Below the pieces are notes generated by a model. It saw only the letters and a list, made by a program, of their open reading frames with translations, was not told the DNA's origin and did not search any database. A DNA stretch of 64,000 nt from Candidatus Baltobacteraceae bacterium. GTDB lineage: Bacteria > Vulcanimicrobiota > Vulcanimicrobiia > Vulcanimicrobiales > Vulcanimicrobiaceae. Shown here piece after piece: positions 18,085 through 29,658 of the stretch. Every line of letters starts with the position of its first letter. Position 1 is the stretch's first letter. Both the position numbers and the translations under genes were made by a program. The stretch lies in contig DATJTX010000014.1 in NCBI GenBank assembly GCA_035502855.1, positions 1 to 64,000 on the forward strand, given 5' to 3'.

Positions 18085-19355
18085 CGGAACTCCGGACGGA
18101 GGTCGCAATCATCGGTGCCGGTGCCTCCGGACTCGCGGCGGCGCGGCATCTGCACGAGCGCGGCGTCGATTATCTGCTGATCGAAGCACGTGAGCGCGTC
18201 GGCGGCCGCGCGTACACCCTGCGATCGCACGACGGCTCGCTGCCGGTCGAGCTCGGCGCCGAATTCATTCACGGGCGGCCGAAGTCCACGCTCGCATTGC
18301 TGCAGGAGAGCGGCGAAGCCGAGATGGGCGAGGAGTTCCGCGCCTTCCAACGCCGCGACGGCCGGCTCGAAGAAGCGCCGGACGTCTGGGAAACCATCGA
18401 ACGCGTCCTTACGCGCGTCGACGTTCGCGGTCGCGACCAAAGCGTCGAAGCGTTTCTCGACACCATTGCGCGAGAGGAGCTTTCCGACGACCAGCGCGAC
18501 GCGGTCCGGTATCTGATCGAAGGCTTCGATGCTGCGATTACGAGCGATGCTAGTGCGATCGCGATCGCGAAAGAGTGGCGCAGCGGCATCAACGATACGT
18601 CGACTCGCGCGGTCAACGGGTACGGCAGGTTGATGCGGCACCTGGCGCGCAGCGTAACCGATCGGACCCTGCTCCAAACTCGCGTCGACGACGTGCGCTG
18701 GTCGGCGCAAGGCGTACACATCAACGCGTCGCGTCCGGGTGGCCGCACGCACATCGAGGCGCGGCGCGCGATCGTCACCCTGCCGATCGGCGTCCTGCAC
18801 GCCGAACCAAAGCTCTTCGATCCGATCTTACCAGGCGATAAACGAACCGCGATCGCCGCAATTGCGATGGGCCCCGTCATCAAAGTGATGCTCGATTTTC
18901 GCTCGCGCTTCTGGGAAACGGTCGAGGGCGGCCGTTATCGCGACGCCGGTTTCTTTCAGGCGCCGGGCTGTCCGCTACGCACCTTGTGGACGCGGCTGCC
19001 CGAACGCACGACGCTGCTCTCGGCATGGGCCGGCGGCGGCGCGGCTCTGCGCCTGATCGAGCGTCGCATCGATCCGATCGACGCGGCACTCGAGACCGCT
19101 CAGACCCTCTTCCCATCGGTCGACGTTCGCGCGGAGTTGCGCTCCGCATATTATCACGACTGGCAAGCAGACCCGTTTGCGCGCGGCGCCTACACGTTTT
19201 TGCGCGTCGGCGGCGGCGAGGCGCGCGCCTCGCTCGGCGCGCCCGTCGGCGAAACACTTTACTTCGCCGGCGAGGCGACCTCGGTCAATGACTCCGGAAC
19301 GGTCGCCGGCGCGCTCGATAGCGGTCATTCCTCCGCGTTGAAGATCACCAAATAG
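18081..19355 (+). CDS. FAD-dependent amine oxidase family protein
   Basis: The Rossmann FAD motif at the start (VAIIGAGASGLAAARHLHERG) is followed by EARERVGGRAYTL and ends with the FAD-binding tail [23 protein letters not shown], as in flavin monoamine/polyamine oxidases. The length of 424 residues is typical. There is no signal peptide. Why an amine oxidase is the last gene of a glucan operon is not obvious; the overlap (ATGA) with the glycosyltransferase argues for real co-expression. Its 3' end overlaps the convergent membrane-protein gene by 31 bases. The substrate could be an amine or another CH-NH or CH-CH donor. Confidence 0.88.
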   Translation: MTELRTEVAIIGAGASGLAAARHLHERGVDYLLIEARERVGGRAYTLRSHDGSLPVELGAEFIHGRPKSTLALLQESGEAEMGEEFRAFQRRDGRLEEAPDVWETIERVLTRVDVRGRDQSVEAFLDTIAREELSDDQRDAVRYLIEGFDAAITSDASAIAIAKEWRSGINDTSTRAVNGYGRLMRHLARSVTDRTLLQTRVDDVRWSAQGVHINASRPGGRTHIEARRAIVTLPIGVLHAEPKLFDPILPGDKRTAIAAIAMGPVIKVMLDFRSRFWETVEGGRYRDAGFFQAPGCPLRTLWTRLPERTTLLSAWAGGGAALRLIERRIDPIDAALETAQTLFPSVDVRAELRSAYYHDWQADPFARGAYTFLRVGGGEARASLGAPVGETLYFAGEATSVNDSGTVAGALDSGHSSALKITK

Positions 19356-19867
19356 GTCACGATATCCCACGAGTTGTGGATGCCGATGAAGATCAACAGC
19401 ATCGTCGCGCCGCCCAGCGCGAAGAGCAATTGCGCCGGTCCTATCGCCAGACCGGCTCCGGCCACGGCGAGAACCGCGTACGCGAGCATGGGAAGCGCGA
19501 CGTACCACAGCCACTCGTCCCAGTCCACGTTGTACCGCGTCATGCGCCGCATGCGGCGCGCGATGCTCACCACGTATCCGACGCCGAATAGACCTAAAAG
19601 CGCCACGAGCAGTTCGGCGTATCCGATCTTGTGCCACGGCGCGGCGAGGACTCCCGAAATAAAGAACGCCGCGCAGAAATGCACGACCGTCGGCGAGCTG
19701 AAGGTTCTCGTCCCCTCACTGGGACTCGCGCTCTGCCGTACCGCCGGCGGTCGCTGCGCGACCAGCGTCGTGACCACGAACATCAAGCCGGTCAACGCCG
19801 CAGCCGCCGAGCCGGTCATCACGTAGAAGTTTCCCCACGCTCGAAAGACCGATGGATCGGGGCTCAT
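19325..19867 (-). CDS. Integral membrane protein, 180 aa
   Basis: I do not recognise a named family. There appear to be five hydrophobic helices (about residues 14-36, 58-78, 82-102, 120-142 and 148-170). The third is followed by a basic [13 protein letters not shown] loop, and the C-terminus ends [20 protein letters not shown] 19867 overlaps the stop of the upstream fusion-enzyme gene by 4 bases (ATGA), so it is the last gene of the long minus-strand run. Its 3' end overlaps the convergent amine oxidase gene by 31 bases, with no visible terminator. Confidence 0.75.
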   Translation of the reverse strand: MSPDPSVFRAWGNFYVMTGSAAAALTGLMFVVTTLVAQRPPAVRQSASPSEGTRTFSSPTVVHFCAAFFISGVLAAPWHKIGYAELLVALLGLFGVGYVVSIARRMRRMTRYNVDWDEWLWYVALPMLAYAVLAVAGAGLAIGPAQLLFALGGATMLLIFIGIHNSWDIVTYLVIFNAEE

Positions 19868-22362
19868 ACGCCGGCGAGCTGCTCGATGCGTGTGCCCATG
19901 CGTTCTGCGTACGCGTAGGCCTCGCCGTCGCTCGTCGCTTCGGCGTAAATGCTGAAGGTCGGATCGGAGGCGTCCGGGAGCACCAGCACCCAACCGTCGT
20001 CATGGCGTACGCGTAAACCCTCGAAGAGTTCGATCTGATCGCGCGGCTGTTCGGCGATCAGCGAGCGCATCACGCGTCCTTTGTGCTCCCAGGGGCAGGG
20101 CACGCGCACCGTCGCGACGTGCCAGTCGGGAAGCATGTCGACCAGTTCGCTCAAGCGCCTGCCTTCGCGCGCGAGCAGCTCCATGACCTTCGCCGAAGCG
20201 TAGAGCGCGTCGAAGGCCGGATGCATCTCGGGAAAGATCACTTCGTAGTTCGCGCCACCCGCGAACGCTAGTTCCTTGCCGCGCGCTTCGGCCAGCGCCA
20301 TCAGCGAACGCCGGTCGCTGCGCGCGCGAATCACGCTCGCGCCGTACTCGGCGGCGATCGTCTCGATCGCGCCCGGCGCCATCACCGGTACCGCAATCGT
20401 CTTTGCGCCGCCCCGCACCACCAAGAGCGTGAGCAGCGCGATCAGCGCGTTGCCGTCGACGATACGGCCGCGATCGTCGACCAACGCGAACGTCTCGCCG
20501 TCGTGGTCCAACAAGATACCCAAGTCGGTCTTGAGCGTGCAGACGATGTCGCTGAGCTGGTCGAGCGATTTGGCGCGATCGGCAATCCCGGCGTGAACGC
20601 GGTTGTCGTCGAAATAGGCGTTGAGTGCGATCGTCTCGATGTTGAGTTTGCTCAGAATGCGCGGGAGCACCAGCGCAGCGTTGCCGTTGGCGTAATCGAT
20701 GACCAGGCGAAAGCGGCGTTCGTGCATGCCCTTCGGCGCCAGCGCCTCGAGGAAGGCGGCAGTGTAGCTCTCGAGCGCGCGCGCAGGAAAATCGAGCAGC
20801 CCGACGTCGTCCATCGCGACGCGCCGGAAGTCCTCGCGGAAAAACAGATTCTCGATCTTGCGTTCGGTCGCTTTGTCGACGTTGATTCCACTGCGATCGA
20901 AGAACTCGACCAGCAGCGAGTGCGGATCGCCCGGAGCGATGCGCACGTGCACGCCGCCGTTTCCCCCGGTACGCGTGGCGAACCGCGAGAGCGGCAGCGG
21001 ATACGAGCGCAGATCGAGCACGTTCACGCCCACGCTCAGGAGCCCGGAGATGATGCAGCGGTTCATGATGCGGCTCGAGGGATGGGTATCGCGGCTGGTC
21101 ATCACCGAATCGCCGGCGCGCAGAAACGAGCCGAACGCCTGCCCGAGTTTGAGCGCGAACTCCGGCGTGATCTCCAAATTGGCCAAGCCGGTCACGCCGA
21201 CGCCCCCAAAGAGCGAGCCAGGCCATTTGATACCGTAGATGAGCGACATCGAGACGATCGCGCCCGAGCTGACGTTTTTTTCGGGCCACAGACGGAGATG
21301 CGGACGGACCACCGCCGACTCGCCGATCACGCAGCGCTCGCCGACGACGGTTCCCTCGCCGATCGATGCGCGCGCCTTGACGATCGTGCGGTTGGCGATC
21401 GTGCAATCGGTCAACTGTGCGTCGTCGCCGGCGTACACGTTCTCCCACAGAACCGAGCGCCGTATCGTGGCGCCCGCTTCGACGATCGATCCGTCGCCGA
21501 TGCACGACGGCCCCTCGATCACGGCGCCGGGGCCGACGGTCACGCCGTCGCCGAACTGCACGGGACCGCTGATCGAGGCGGACGGATCGATCGAACAATC
21601 GGCACCGATCCACACGTTATAGGCGAGTTGATCCGGCGGACGGCGCGTGCGTACAGCGCCCGAGAGCGCATCGTAGTTCGCTTGCTGATACTGCTGCAAG
21701 TTGCCGACATCGGCCCAGTAATCCGAGATGACGTGGCCGCCGAGCCGCTTGCCGTCGCGCAGCAGCAACGGAAAGATATCTTTGGAAAAATCGTAGTTGC
21801 GGCCAGGCTCCATGTAGCCGAAAATCTCCGGCTCGAGGACGTAAATACCGGTATTGATGGTATCCGAGAAGACCTCGCCCCACGAGGGCTTTTCCATGAA
21901 GCGCGTAATTCGGCCGTCGTCTTCGGCGATCACGACTCCGAATTCGAGCGGATCGGTCACGCGCCAGAGCGCAATCGTCGCGGCGTTGTTCGCGCGTTTG
22001 TGCGCCTCGATCAGCGCGGTGAGATCGACGTCGGTCATCGCATCTCCCGAAATAATGACGAACGTCTCGTCGCGCAGTTTGGCTTCCGCCATCTTCACCG
22101 CACCGGCCGTCCCCAGCGGCGTATCTTCGACCACGTACTGAATCGAAACGCCGAGCGATGAGCCGTCGCCGAAGTAGGTCTCGATCTCGTCGGCGAGATA
22201 GTGGAGCGTAGCGACGATCTCGGTGATGCCGTGCCGGGCAAGCAGCTCGATGATGTGATGCATCACCGGCTTGTTGGCGATCGGTGCGAGCGGCTTCGGA
22301 CGCCGCGAGGTCAGCGGGCGTAAGCGGGAACCTTCACCGCCTGCCATCACTACCGCTTTCAT
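19864..22362 (-). CDS. Sugar nucleotidyltransferase / phosphohexomutase fusion
   Basis: An 832-residue fusion. The N-terminal nucleotidyltransferase (about 1-230) starts [18 protein letters not shown], with [20 protein letters not shown] and [10 protein letters not shown] left-handed beta-helix of hexapeptide repeats follows (about 255-365). The C-terminal half is an alpha-D-phosphohexomutase (about 380-832). This layout is known from mannose-1-phosphate guanylyltransferase/phosphomannomutase-like proteins of cyanobacteria and others. In the mutase half, the usual TASHNP serine loop reads SRDTHPSSR (near residue 420) and the metal loop DGDxDR reads DHDGE (near residue 620), so mutase activity is doubtful. 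ATG 22362 has GGAG upstream and overlaps malQ by 4 bases. In this operon an NDP-glucose role is as plausible as GDP-mannose. Confidence 0.85.
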   Translation of the reverse strand: MKAVVMAGGEGSRLRPLTSRRPKPLAPIANKPVMHHIIELLARHGITEIVATLHYLADEIETYFGDGSSLGVSIQYVVEDTPLGTAGAVKMAEAKLRDETFVIISGDAMTDVDLTALIEAHKRANNAATIALWRVTDPLEFGVVIAEDDGRITRFMEKPSWGEVFSDTINTGIYVLEPEIFGYMEPGRNYDFSKDIFPLLLRDGKRLGGHVISDYWADVGNLQQYQQANYDALSGAVRTRRPPDQLAYNVWIGADCSIDPSASISGPVQFGDGVTVGPGAVIEGPSCIGDGSIVEAGATIRRSVLWENVYAGDDAQLTDCTIANRTIVKARASIGEGTVVGERCVIGESAVVRPHLRLWPEKNVSSGAIVSMSLIYGIKWPGSLFGGVGVTGLANLEITPEFALKLGQAFGSFLRAGDSVMTSRDTHPSSRIMNRCIISGLLSVGVNVLDLRSYPLPLSRFATRTGGNGGVHVRIAPGDPHSLLVEFFDRSGINVDKATERKIENLFFREDFRRVAMDDVGLLDFPARALESYTAAFLEALAPKGMHERRFRLVIDYANGNAALVLPRILSKLNIETIALNAYFDDNRVHAGIADRAKSLDQLSDIVCTLKTDLGILLDHDGETFALVDDRGRIVDGNALIALLTLLVVRGGAKTIAVPVMAPGAIETIAAEYGASVIRARSDRRSLMALAEARGKELAFAGGANYEVIFPEMHPAFDALYASAKVMELLAREGRRLSELVDMLPDWHVATVRVPCPWEHKGRVMRSLIAEQPRDQIELFEGLRVRHDDGWVLVLPDASDPTFSIYAEATSDGEAYAYAERMGTRIEQLAGV

Positions 22363-24209
22363 CCCGCTCCCCCTCTCCGCGGCCGTTCGTCCTCGAGCGC
22401 GCGCACGACCGCCGCGAACACCGGATGCTTCGGCAGCGCCTCGATCGGCACATCGAGTTTGCGCCGCCAATTCGGTTCTTCCCCGACGGTACCCGGAACG
22501 TTTACTTGCGCTTGCGAACCGATCCCGTCCTCGAGTTGCAGCAGTACCAGGCGCGAACGGGCGCGCGCAAGGTAACGATAGGCCGCAACGATGAGCGCCG
22601 TCAATTGGTCTACGCTGGGATTTGCGCCGCTCGCTCGAATCGCGGCGGCTTTCTCCGCGCTCAGGCAATCCCGTTCGACCAGCGCATCGAGCAGCCGCTC
22701 GCGCGTCGCGGCATGTTCCGCACGGTCGAACGCCGCCGCCTCGCCGCTCTCCCATCCGAGGCGTTCGCGCGTCGCAACGTCAGCCTCGCTCCAGTAACCG
22801 GCGAGCGTCGGTAAATCGTGCGTCCCCGTGCTTGCCACCGCGCCCGCCGGGTATTCTTCGGGCGCGCGGAAGCGGCCGTCCCATTCGCGTTCGAATAGCA
22901 GAACGCGGCACGAAAAGACACGCGCCGGTGCGAGCTGCTCGCGGAAGCCGGGCGGAACCGTACCGAGGTCTTCGCCGACGACCATGCATCGATTGCGCAC
23001 GCTCTCGAGCGCGAGGATACCGAGCATCGCGTCGAAATCGTAGTCCACATACGCGCCGCCGCCCTGCGGCAGCGCCCGCGGAATGCAGAACAGACGGCGC
23101 AGGCCCATGACGTGATCGATCCGCAGCGCGCCGGCGTGGCGCATGTTCGCACGCAGCAGCGCGATAAACGGTGCGTAACGCCGTTCGCGCAACACGCGCG
23201 GATGCATGGGCGGTAAGCCCCAGTTCTGTCCCGCCGCGTTGAGCGGATCCGGCGGTGCGCCGATGGCGAGTCCGAGCGCGTACACGCCGGGATCGCTCCA
23301 GACGTCCGCGCTGGCGAGATCGACGCCCACGGCGAGGTCGCGGTACAAACCGATCGGCATCGGCCGGGCGGCGCGCGCCGCGCGCGCGAGCTGCCGATCG
23401 GCGAGCCACTGCAGAAAACAATAGAATTCCACCCGATCCGCGTGTTGCGCGGCGAAGCGTTCGACGGCGGCGCCGCGCGCGTCTTGCAGCTCGCTCGGCC
23501 ACTGCGGCCACCCGTAGATCTCGGGGTCGAGCGCGCTGAGCACCTCCATGATCGCTTCATAGCGTGCGACGTCACGCAGCGCGGCGTCGGCATCGACGAA
23601 CGCTTTCCATGGGCGGGCATCGCGCAAGCGCGCGAAGCCGCGTTCGAGCGCATCCAGCTTATAGGCGGCAACCGCCGGATAGTCCACCAGCGGCTCGTCG
23701 CGCAGCGGACCCGTATCGAAACCTTCGAGCGAAAAGCCGAATTCTTCGGCAGCAGCATGCACGTCGATGTAGAGCGCGCTCAGGTAACGGCGACTGAGCG
23801 GCGCATAGGGACTTGCCGCCGCCGGATTGCTCAGGTTCGATTGATGCAGCGGATTGAGCGCGATCGCCGCCGCCCCAGCCCGATTGGCGAGCGCCGCGAG
23901 ACGCCGCAAGTCGCCGAAGTCACCGATACCGTCGTTGCGCTGCGAGCGCAGAGCGTAGAGCTGCACGGCAATACCCCACGCGAGGTCGCGTTCGAGCGCT
24001 TCGGGAACGTAGGCGCGCTCGGGAACCACGATCAGGTCGCCGTAGTAGCCGATCTCCATCGGCTCCTCGAGCTGATCGGCGCGCACCACGCGCACCGCCG
24101 GAGCAGTCTCGCCGGCGTCTTCGCCGAGCGCGGCGCGCATCGCCGCCATCGTCTCCGGCGAGACGGCGACCGGGTTGCCGAACGCGTCGGCATAGCGGTC
24201 TTCGATCAT
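22359..24209 (-). CDS. malQ: 4-alpha-glucanotransferase (amylomaltase, GH77)
   Basis: Transfers alpha-1,4-glucan segments between maltodextrins. GH77 signatures: [32 protein letters not shown] and SPYAPLSRR in the N-terminal part; nucleophile region [12 protein letters not shown]; acid/base region [12 protein letters not shown]; and [14 protein letters not shown]. At 616 residues it is within the family range. ATG 24209 overlaps the glgX stop by 4 bases, and the end overlaps the fusion-enzyme start by 4. It works with GlgX, the branching enzyme and presumably a phosphorylase elsewhere to recycle short oligosaccharides. Confidence 0.93.
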   Translation of the reverse strand: MIEDRYADAFGNPVAVSPETMAAMRAALGEDAGETAPAVRVVRADQLEEPMEIGYYGDLIVVPERAYVPEALERDLAWGIAVQLYALRSQRNDGIGDFGDLRRLAALANRAGAAAIALNPLHQSNLSNPAAASPYAPLSRRYLSALYIDVHAAAEEFGFSLEGFDTGPLRDEPLVDYPAVAAYKLDALERGFARLRDARPWKAFVDADAALRDVARYEAIMEVLSALDPEIYGWPQWPSELQDARGAAVERFAAQHADRVEFYCFLQWLADRQLARAARAARPMPIGLYRDLAVGVDLASADVWSDPGVYALGLAIGAPPDPLNAAGQNWGLPPMHPRVLRERRYAPFIALLRANMRHAGALRIDHVMGLRRLFCIPRALPQGGGAYVDYDFDAMLGILALESVRNRCMVVGEDLGTVPPGFREQLAPARVFSCRVLLFEREWDGRFRAPEEYPAGAVASTGTHDLPTLAGYWSEADVATRERLGWESGEAAAFDRAEHAATRERLLDALVERDCLSAEKAAAIRASGANPSVDQLTALIVAAYRYLARARSRLVLLQLEDGIGSQAQVNVPGTVGEEPNWRRKLDVPIEALPKHPVFAAVVRALEDERPRRGGAG

Positions 24210-26332
24210 TCCGCGGCGAGCAGAGCGAGGGTACGCGCGCGCAGCGGGAAGGTCGCACCCGGAAGAAAGCGGGAGTCCGGCGCAAGCACGGGCGGACGCG
24301 CGGTGTCGAACTGAAGCCGCCAACCGGCGAACGCCGGAATGCCGGGCAGCGTGAAGGGCACGTCGTGATCGTGCGCGTTGAGCAGCATGAGAAACGTCTC
24401 GTCGTATTCCGGATAGCCGCGCAAGCTCACGAACCGGTCACCGGTATCGCCGCCGAAGAGCGCTGCCAGCACGCGGCGATGCGAATCGTGCCAGTCGCTA
24501 TCGATCATTTCGCGTCCGCTCGGATCGATCCAGGTGATGTCTTTGAGACCGCCCGGCGAGCTGGTCTGGCTGCCCTCGAAGAAGTTCGGGCGGCGAAAGA
24601 GCGGGTGCAGACGGCGCAGCTCGATGAGGTCGCGCACGAAGTCGACCAGCTCGGGATCTTCTTGCGCGTCGGTCCACGAGAGCCAGCCGATCTCGTTGTC
24701 TTGGCAGTAGGCGTTGTTGTTGCCGAACTGCGTGTTGCAGATCTCGTCACCGGCCAAGAGCATGGGCAGCCCCTGCGAGAGCAACAGCGTCGCCACTATG
24801 TTGCGTTTCTGCTGGGCTCGCAGATTGCGAATCGCCGGATCGGCGCTCGGGCCCTCGACGCCGCAATTCCAGCTGTAGTTGGCATCGGTTCCGTCGCGAT
24901 TGTCCTCGAGGTTCGGTTCGTTGTGCTTACGATCGTAGCTGACCAAATCGTGCAGCGTGAACCCGTCGTGCGCGGTGACGAAATTGACGCTCGAGCGCGG
25001 GCGGCGCCCGCGGTGATCGAAGATGTCGCTCGAACCGGTCAGACGCGACGCGAGCTCGGGAATCATGCCGTCGGTTCCCTGCCAAAATCGGCGCACCGTA
25101 TCGCGGTAGCGATCGTTCCACTCCGACCAGCCGGGCGGAAAATTCCCGAGCTGATAGCCGCCACGTGAAAGATCCCACGGCTCGGCGATCAGCTTGACGC
25201 GCGAAAGAACCGGATCCTGGTGCATCGCGGCGAGGAAGGCATTGGCTTGGGTGAACGCGCCTTCCGGGCGTCCCAGCGCCGGCGCGAGATCGAAGCGAAA
25301 GCCGTCGACGTGCATTTCGTTGACCCAATAGCGCAGCGAGTCGGTGACGAGCTGGAGGATGCGCGAGTGCGAAAGGTTCAGCGTGTTGCCGCAGCCCGTA
25401 TAATCGGCGTAATAGCGGCCGCCGTCGAGATGATAGTAACTCTTGTTGTCGATCCCGCGCAGCGAGAGCGTGGGTCCGAGATGATTGCCTTCCGCGGTGT
25501 GGTTGTAGACGACGTCGAGCAATACCTCGATCTTTGCTTCGTGCAGGCGCTTGACCATCGTCTTGAATTCGCCGAGCGAGGTACCGGAGAGATACCGCGG
25601 GTCGGGAGCGAAAAACGCGAGCGAGTTGTAGCCCCAGTAATTGCGCAAGCGGCGCTCGACCAGGTGGCGGTCGTCGACCGCGGCATGCACGGGAAGCAGT
25701 TCGACCGCGGTGACGCCTAGGCGGACGAGATACTCGATTATCGCCGGCGAGGCGAGGCCGGCGAAGGTGCCGCGCAGCTCCGGCGCAACCATCGGATGCT
25801 TGATGGTGAACCCGCGCACGTGCATCTCGTACACGATCGTTTCGTGCCAGCGCGTATACAAGCGACGATCTTCGCCCCAGGTAAAGGCCGTATCGACCAC
25901 GACGCACTTCGGCACCGCGGCCGCATTGTCGCGACGGTCGAACGAGAGGTCGGCACGCGCGCTTCCCAGCCGGTAGCCGAAATTTGCATCGGTCCAGCGC
26001 ACGAAGCCGAAGAGCTGTTTCGCGTACGGATCTACCAGCAGTTTGTGATGGTTGAAGCGATGGCCGCGCTCGGGATCGTACGGTCCGTAGACTCGATAGC
26101 CGTAGAGCGTACCGCGCTCGATCTCCGGCAGATAACCGTGCCAAACTTGGTCGGTGTACTCGGGCAGCGCAATGCGGCGCAGCTCGCGCGTGCCGCGCGA
26201 ATCGAATAGACACAATTCGACGCGCTCCGCATTTTCAGAGAAAAGCGCGAAGTTCACGCCGCTGCCGTCCCACGTTGCGCCGAGCGGATAGGGCCTCCCC
26301 GGCAATACCGCCGCGCGCCCGACCGGTTTCAC
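24206..26332 (-). CDS. glgX: Glycogen debranching enzyme GlgX (isoamylase, GH13)
   Basis: Hydrolyses alpha-1,6 linkages of short side chains. The N-terminal CBM48-type domain ([31 protein letters not shown]) is followed by the GH13 barrel. Catalytic Asp is in [15 protein letters not shown], Glu in LIAEPWDL and the third Asp in [32 protein letters not shown] is also typical. The 708 residues match GlgX. It starts at GTG 26332, overlapping the glgB stop (GTGA). It is next to malQ as in many bacterial glycogen operons. Confidence 0.94.
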   Translation of the reverse strand: MKPVGRAAVLPGRPYPLGATWDGSGVNFALFSENAERVELCLFDSRGTRELRRIALPEYTDQVWHGYLPEIERGTLYGYRVYGPYDPERGHRFNHHKLLVDPYAKQLFGFVRWTDANFGYRLGSARADLSFDRRDNAAAVPKCVVVDTAFTWGEDRRLYTRWHETIVYEMHVRGFTIKHPMVAPELRGTFAGLASPAIIEYLVRLGVTAVELLPVHAAVDDRHLVERRLRNYWGYNSLAFFAPDPRYLSGTSLGEFKTMVKRLHEAKIEVLLDVVYNHTAEGNHLGPTLSLRGIDNKSYYHLDGGRYYADYTGCGNTLNLSHSRILQLVTDSLRYWVNEMHVDGFRFDLAPALGRPEGAFTQANAFLAAMHQDPVLSRVKLIAEPWDLSRGGYQLGNFPPGWSEWNDRYRDTVRRFWQGTDGMIPELASRLTGSSDIFDHRGRRPRSSVNFVTAHDGFTLHDLVSYDRKHNEPNLEDNRDGTDANYSWNCGVEGPSADPAIRNLRAQQKRNIVATLLLSQGLPMLLAGDEICNTQFGNNNAYCQDNEIGWLSWTDAQEDPELVDFVRDLIELRRLHPLFRRPNFFEGSQTSSPGGLKDITWIDPSGREMIDSDWHDSHRRVLAALFGGDTGDRFVSLRGYPEYDETFLMLLNAHDHDVPFTLPGIPAFAGWRLQFDTARPPVLAPDSRFLPGATFPLRARTLALLAAE

Positions 26333-28173
26333 GTGCGCTCCGGCCGGAAATAGACCGCCGCCAGCGGCGGAAGGGTGATCGCGATCGACTGCTCGCGGCC
26401 GTGCGAAGGGATCGCGTCGACCTGCACGCGACCGAGGTTACCGACGTTGCTGCCGCCGTAACGATCGGAGTCGCTGTTGAAGATTTCTTGGTACGCGCTC
26501 GCCGCCGGAACGCCGATGCGATAGCCGTAGCGTACGACCGGCGTGAAGTTGCAGACGGCAACCACCACGTCGTGCGGGTCGTCACCGTGTCGCACGAAGG
26601 CGATCGCCGAGTTTTCGACGTCCTGGTGATCGATCCACCAAAACCCGTCGCGCTCGTTGTCACGCTCGTAGAGCGCGGGAATACTGCGATAGAGATGATT
26701 GAGGTGGCGCACGAGGGTCTTGACGCCGGCGTGCGGTCCGCGATCGTCGTTCAAGACGTCCCAATCGAGGCTTCGGTCGTGATTCCACTCGCGCGGCTGC
26801 GCGAACTCGTTGCCCATGAAGAGCAGCTTCTTACCGGGGTGCGCGTACATGTAGCTGTAGAGCAGACGCACGTTCGCGAACTGCTGCCAGCGATCGCCCG
26901 GCATCTTCTCGAGGATCGAGCCTTTGCCGTGCACGACCTCGTCGTGTGAGAGCGGCAGCACGAAGTTCTCGTCGAACGCGTAGATCAGCGAAAACGTCAA
27001 TTCGTTATGATGGTACTTGCGGTGAACCGGTTCGTGCGACATGTACTGCAGCGTGTCGTGCATCCAACCCATGTTCCACTTGAAGCCGAAACCCAGGCCG
27101 CCGAGATAGGTCGGCGCCGAGACCTTGGGCCATGCCGTCGACTCTTCCGCGACCGTGATAATGCCCGGAACTTCGCGGTAGACGGTCTCATTGGTGCGCT
27201 TGATGAAATCGATCGCTTCGAGGTTTTCGCGCCCGCCGTACCGGTTGGGAACCCATTCGCCGGGGTTGCGGCTGTAATCGAGATACAGCATCGAGGCGAC
27301 CGCGTCGACGCGCAGGCCGTCGACGCCGTACTCCTGCAGCCAGAAGATCGCGTTGCCCAGTAGATATTCGGCGACCTCGTGACGGCCGAAATTGAAGATG
27401 CAGGTATTCCAATCGGGATGCCAGCCTTGACGCGGGTCGGCATGCTCGTAGAGGTGCGTTCCGTCGAAAAAGACGAGGCCGTGTTCGTCGTTCGGAAAGT
27501 GACCGGCGACCCAGTCGATGATCACGCCGAGGCCGAGCGCGTGCGCGCGGTCGACGAAATTCCGGAATTGCTGCGGCGTGCCGAAGCGCGAAGTCGGCGC
27601 GTACAAACCGATCGGCTGATAACCCCACGATCCATCGAAAGGATGTTCGGAGATCGGCATCAGCTCGAGGTGGGTGAAACCCATCTCCTTCACGTACGGC
27701 AGCAGACGATCGGCCAATTCGTCGTAGGTGAGAAAACGATCGTTCTCTTCGGGAACGCGCTGCCACGAGCCGAGATGCACCTCGTATATGGCGACCGGCA
27801 CGCGCCGGTTTTGGATGTTTTCGCGCGTCTGCGGCCAGCCGTCTTCCGCGCCGGCCGGAAGGCGCGAGACGACCGAGGCGGTATTCGGGCGCAGCTCGCA
27901 CGCGAAGGCAAACGGATCGGCCTTGAGCGGAAGCTCGTGACCGTCGCCCGCGCGCAGCGCAAACTTGTAGTGCGCGCCCTCGTCGACGCCCGGGACGAAG
28001 ACGCGCCAGATTCCGGTCGCGTGTTCGACGTGCATCGGGTGAACCACCGGATTCCAATCATTGAAATCGCCCACGATGCTCGCGCTGCTCGCGCTCGGCG
28101 CCCAGACCGAGAATTCAACGCCGTCCGCGCCGTCGCGGCTGCGATGGTGTGCGCCCATCCATTGGTAATGCAT
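26329..28173 (-). CDS. glgB: 1,4-alpha-glucan branching enzyme
   Basis: Forms alpha-1,6 branches in glycogen. CBM48 domain at the start ([25 protein letters not shown]), then the GH13 barrel: [11 protein letters not shown], nucleophile in [19 protein letters not shown], acid in VAEESTAWP and the transition-state Asp in [15 protein letters not shown], with [17 protein letters not shown]. At 614 residues it is the short form, lacking the extra N-terminal domain of about 730-residue GlgB. It starts 6 bases after the coaE stop, tying a housekeeping gene to the glycogen block. Confidence 0.95.
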   Translation of the reverse strand: MHYQWMGAHHRSRDGADGVEFSVWAPSASSASIVGDFNDWNPVVHPMHVEHATGIWRVFVPGVDEGAHYKFALRAGDGHELPLKADPFAFACELRPNTASVVSRLPAGAEDGWPQTRENIQNRRVPVAIYEVHLGSWQRVPEENDRFLTYDELADRLLPYVKEMGFTHLELMPISEHPFDGSWGYQPIGLYAPTSRFGTPQQFRNFVDRAHALGLGVIIDWVAGHFPNDEHGLVFFDGTHLYEHADPRQGWHPDWNTCIFNFGRHEVAEYLLGNAIFWLQEYGVDGLRVDAVASMLYLDYSRNPGEWVPNRYGGRENLEAIDFIKRTNETVYREVPGIITVAEESTAWPKVSAPTYLGGLGFGFKWNMGWMHDTLQYMSHEPVHRKYHHNELTFSLIYAFDENFVLPLSHDEVVHGKGSILEKMPGDRWQQFANVRLLYSYMYAHPGKKLLFMGNEFAQPREWNHDRSLDWDVLNDDRGPHAGVKTLVRHLNHLYRSIPALYERDNERDGFWWIDHQDVENSAIAFVRHGDDPHDVVVAVCNFTPVVRYGYRIGVPAASAYQEIFNSDSDRYGGSNVGNLGRVQVDAIPSHGREQSIAITLPPLAAVYFRPERT

Positions 28174-28179
28174 TGCGGT

Positions 28180-28767
28180 CTAGTGCTTCACTCCGGTGAG
28201 CGCATCGTACACGGCGCGCGTGCGTTCGCGCAAGTGCGTGAGGTCACCATCGTTTTCGATGACGAAATCCGCGCGCGCGCGCGCTTCGTCCGGGTCGATC
28301 TGGCTCTTCATTCGAGCGCGCACGTGCGCCTCGTCGGTATGGTCGCGCTCGATCACGCGTGCGATACGATCCGCGTCCGGTGCGATCACCACGACCGACT
28401 TATCGACCATGTCCACGTAGTTGCTCTCGAAGAGCAGCGGCACGACGTGGACGATCATCTGCCCCGGCTTGGCGTTCGCCTCGCGTTCGCGCGCCAGCCG
28501 GCGCACGAACGGATGAATGATCTCTTCGACGCGCTTACGCGCCTGCGGATCGGCAAAGACGATCTCGGCGAGCGCCGAGCGATCGAGCGCGCCGGCCCGC
28601 ATCACGTTCGGCCAGATGTGCGCGATGGCAAGCAAGCCGTCGGAATTGGGCGCCACTGCCTCCCGCGCCAGCGCATCGGTGTCGATGATGAAGGCACCCA
28701 ATTCGGCGAAAATCCGGGCGACCTCGCTCTTACCCGAACCGATCCCACCCGTAAGCCCAACGCGCAT
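28180..28767 (-). CDS. coaE: Dephospho-CoA kinase
   Basis: Last step of coenzyme A synthesis: phosphorylates the 3'-OH of dephospho-CoA. P-loop at the very start (GLTGGIGSGKSEVARIFAELGA), then DTDALAREAV with the catalytic Asp, and VHVVPLLFESNYVDMVDK, typical of CoaE. The 195 residues are the usual length. It is 50 bases downstream of the second TonB-C paralogue and 6 bases upstream of glgB. The N-terminal start is fixed by the family motif. Confidence 0.95.
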   Translation of the reverse strand: MRVGLTGGIGSGKSEVARIFAELGAFIIDTDALAREAVAPNSDGLLAIAHIWPNVMRAGALDRSALAEIVFADPQARKRVEEIIHPFVRRLAREREANAKPGQMIVHVVPLLFESNYVDMVDKSVVVIAPDADRIARVIERDHTDEAHVRARMKSQIDPDEARARADFVIENDGDLTHLRERTRAVYDALTGVKH

Positions 28768-28817
28768 AGACCCGGCTCATTCGCCCGCGGCGGTGCCGGA
28801 CCCTCATAAGGTCACGA

Positions 28818-29648
28818 TCAGGGCGTGCAGAGCGAGGTGAGCGACGCCATCACGTCATCGCTAGGCGGGACGCGATCGTAGGTCTCGTACGTAACGTCGT
28901 ACTCCGCGCTCGGCGCGAACGCAGTGATCTCCGCGTAACCGAGGTCACGGATTGTATATACCAACAGCCATCCGGTCTGCGTGCCCTTGCAGGTCAGAAC
29001 TGCCCGATCAGTGATTATCCGTGCACCCGTCGCTATCAAATCTCGCTCAACTCGTTGATGAAAGCTGTCGACGGTATCAGTTGTCGCACCACCTTCGAGA
29101 AAGAGGCTTGACCGCGCCAGGTACCAGCTGGCGAAAAATTGCCAGTTGGGATCCGGAGTCCCGGTCGGAGTGAACGGCTTCCAGCCCCGCGGCGGAGTGA
29201 AAAACGGCTTGCGAACCACCGGAGCAGACGGCGTCATGACGGTGTAGGGAACGACCGCACTCTCGGGAACGAAGTCCTCCTGAACGCCGAACGAACTGGC
29301 CACCGCGATGCAATTCACGAGTGCTGGAGCAAACTTCGACTTACGGGCAGCATCGAGCGCAGCGTGGTCGAGATCGTCGTTTCCGGACGAAACAGCGATC
29401 CATACGGAGGTGACGGCACCGGTTGCGTCCGTCTCCACGCCGACCGTTGCCGTCGTCGCTTTCAAGTGCAATTGCGCAACCGCATCCGGATAGTCAGGGA
29501 TTACCGCAGTGACGACCTGCGCCGGGCGATTCGGTTGCGCGCACGAGCCACCGGGCACCGGCGATCGCTGTTGCGCTGCAATTTCCGCAGGCGCCGTGAG
29601 CAGCAGCACCATGGAAGCCGCATAGAAGAGGATGAGCCGCGGGATCAT
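28818..29648 (-). CDS. Exported TonB C-terminal-domain-like protein (paralogue B)
   Basis: Signal peptide (MIPRLILFYAASMVLLLTAPAEIAAQ) followed by a TonB_C-like domain: AVIPDYPDAVAQLHLKATTATVGVETDATGAVTSVWIAVSSGNDDLDHAALDAARKSKFAPA is the YPxxA..G.V.V...I...G.V...V..SSG...LD.AAL.A....F pattern, given here over several shorter blocks. Unlike true TonB it has no membrane-anchored Pro-rich linker, so it is probably a soluble periplasmic protein. The C-terminal half is a second domain of unknown fold shared with the next gene upstream. It is a tandem paralogue of the gene at 29659-30432, from which it is separated by 10 bases. Confidence 0.75.
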   Translation of the reverse strand: MIPRLILFYAASMVLLLTAPAEIAAQQRSPVPGGSCAQPNRPAQVVTAVIPDYPDAVAQLHLKATTATVGVETDATGAVTSVWIAVSSGNDDLDHAALDAARKSKFAPALVNCIAVASSFGVQEDFVPESAVVPYTVMTPSAPVVRKPFFTPPRGWKPFTPTGTPDPNWQFFASWYLARSSLFLEGGATTDTVDSFHQRVERDLIATGARIITDRAVLTCKGTQTGWLLVYTIRDLGYAEITAFAPSAEYDVTYETYDRVPPSDDVMASLTSLCTP

Positions 29649-29658
29649 TTCGTGGCGC

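Noticed and set aside
20503-22161. 552-residue plus-strand open frame opposite the fusion enzyme
   Set aside because: Low-complexity His/Arg/Ala-rich translation, no start signal, fully covered by a gene with clear motifs.
24365-25168. Long plus-strand frames opposite glgX and glgB
   Set aside because: No ribosome binding sites or motifs, and codon bias fits the minus-strand genes.
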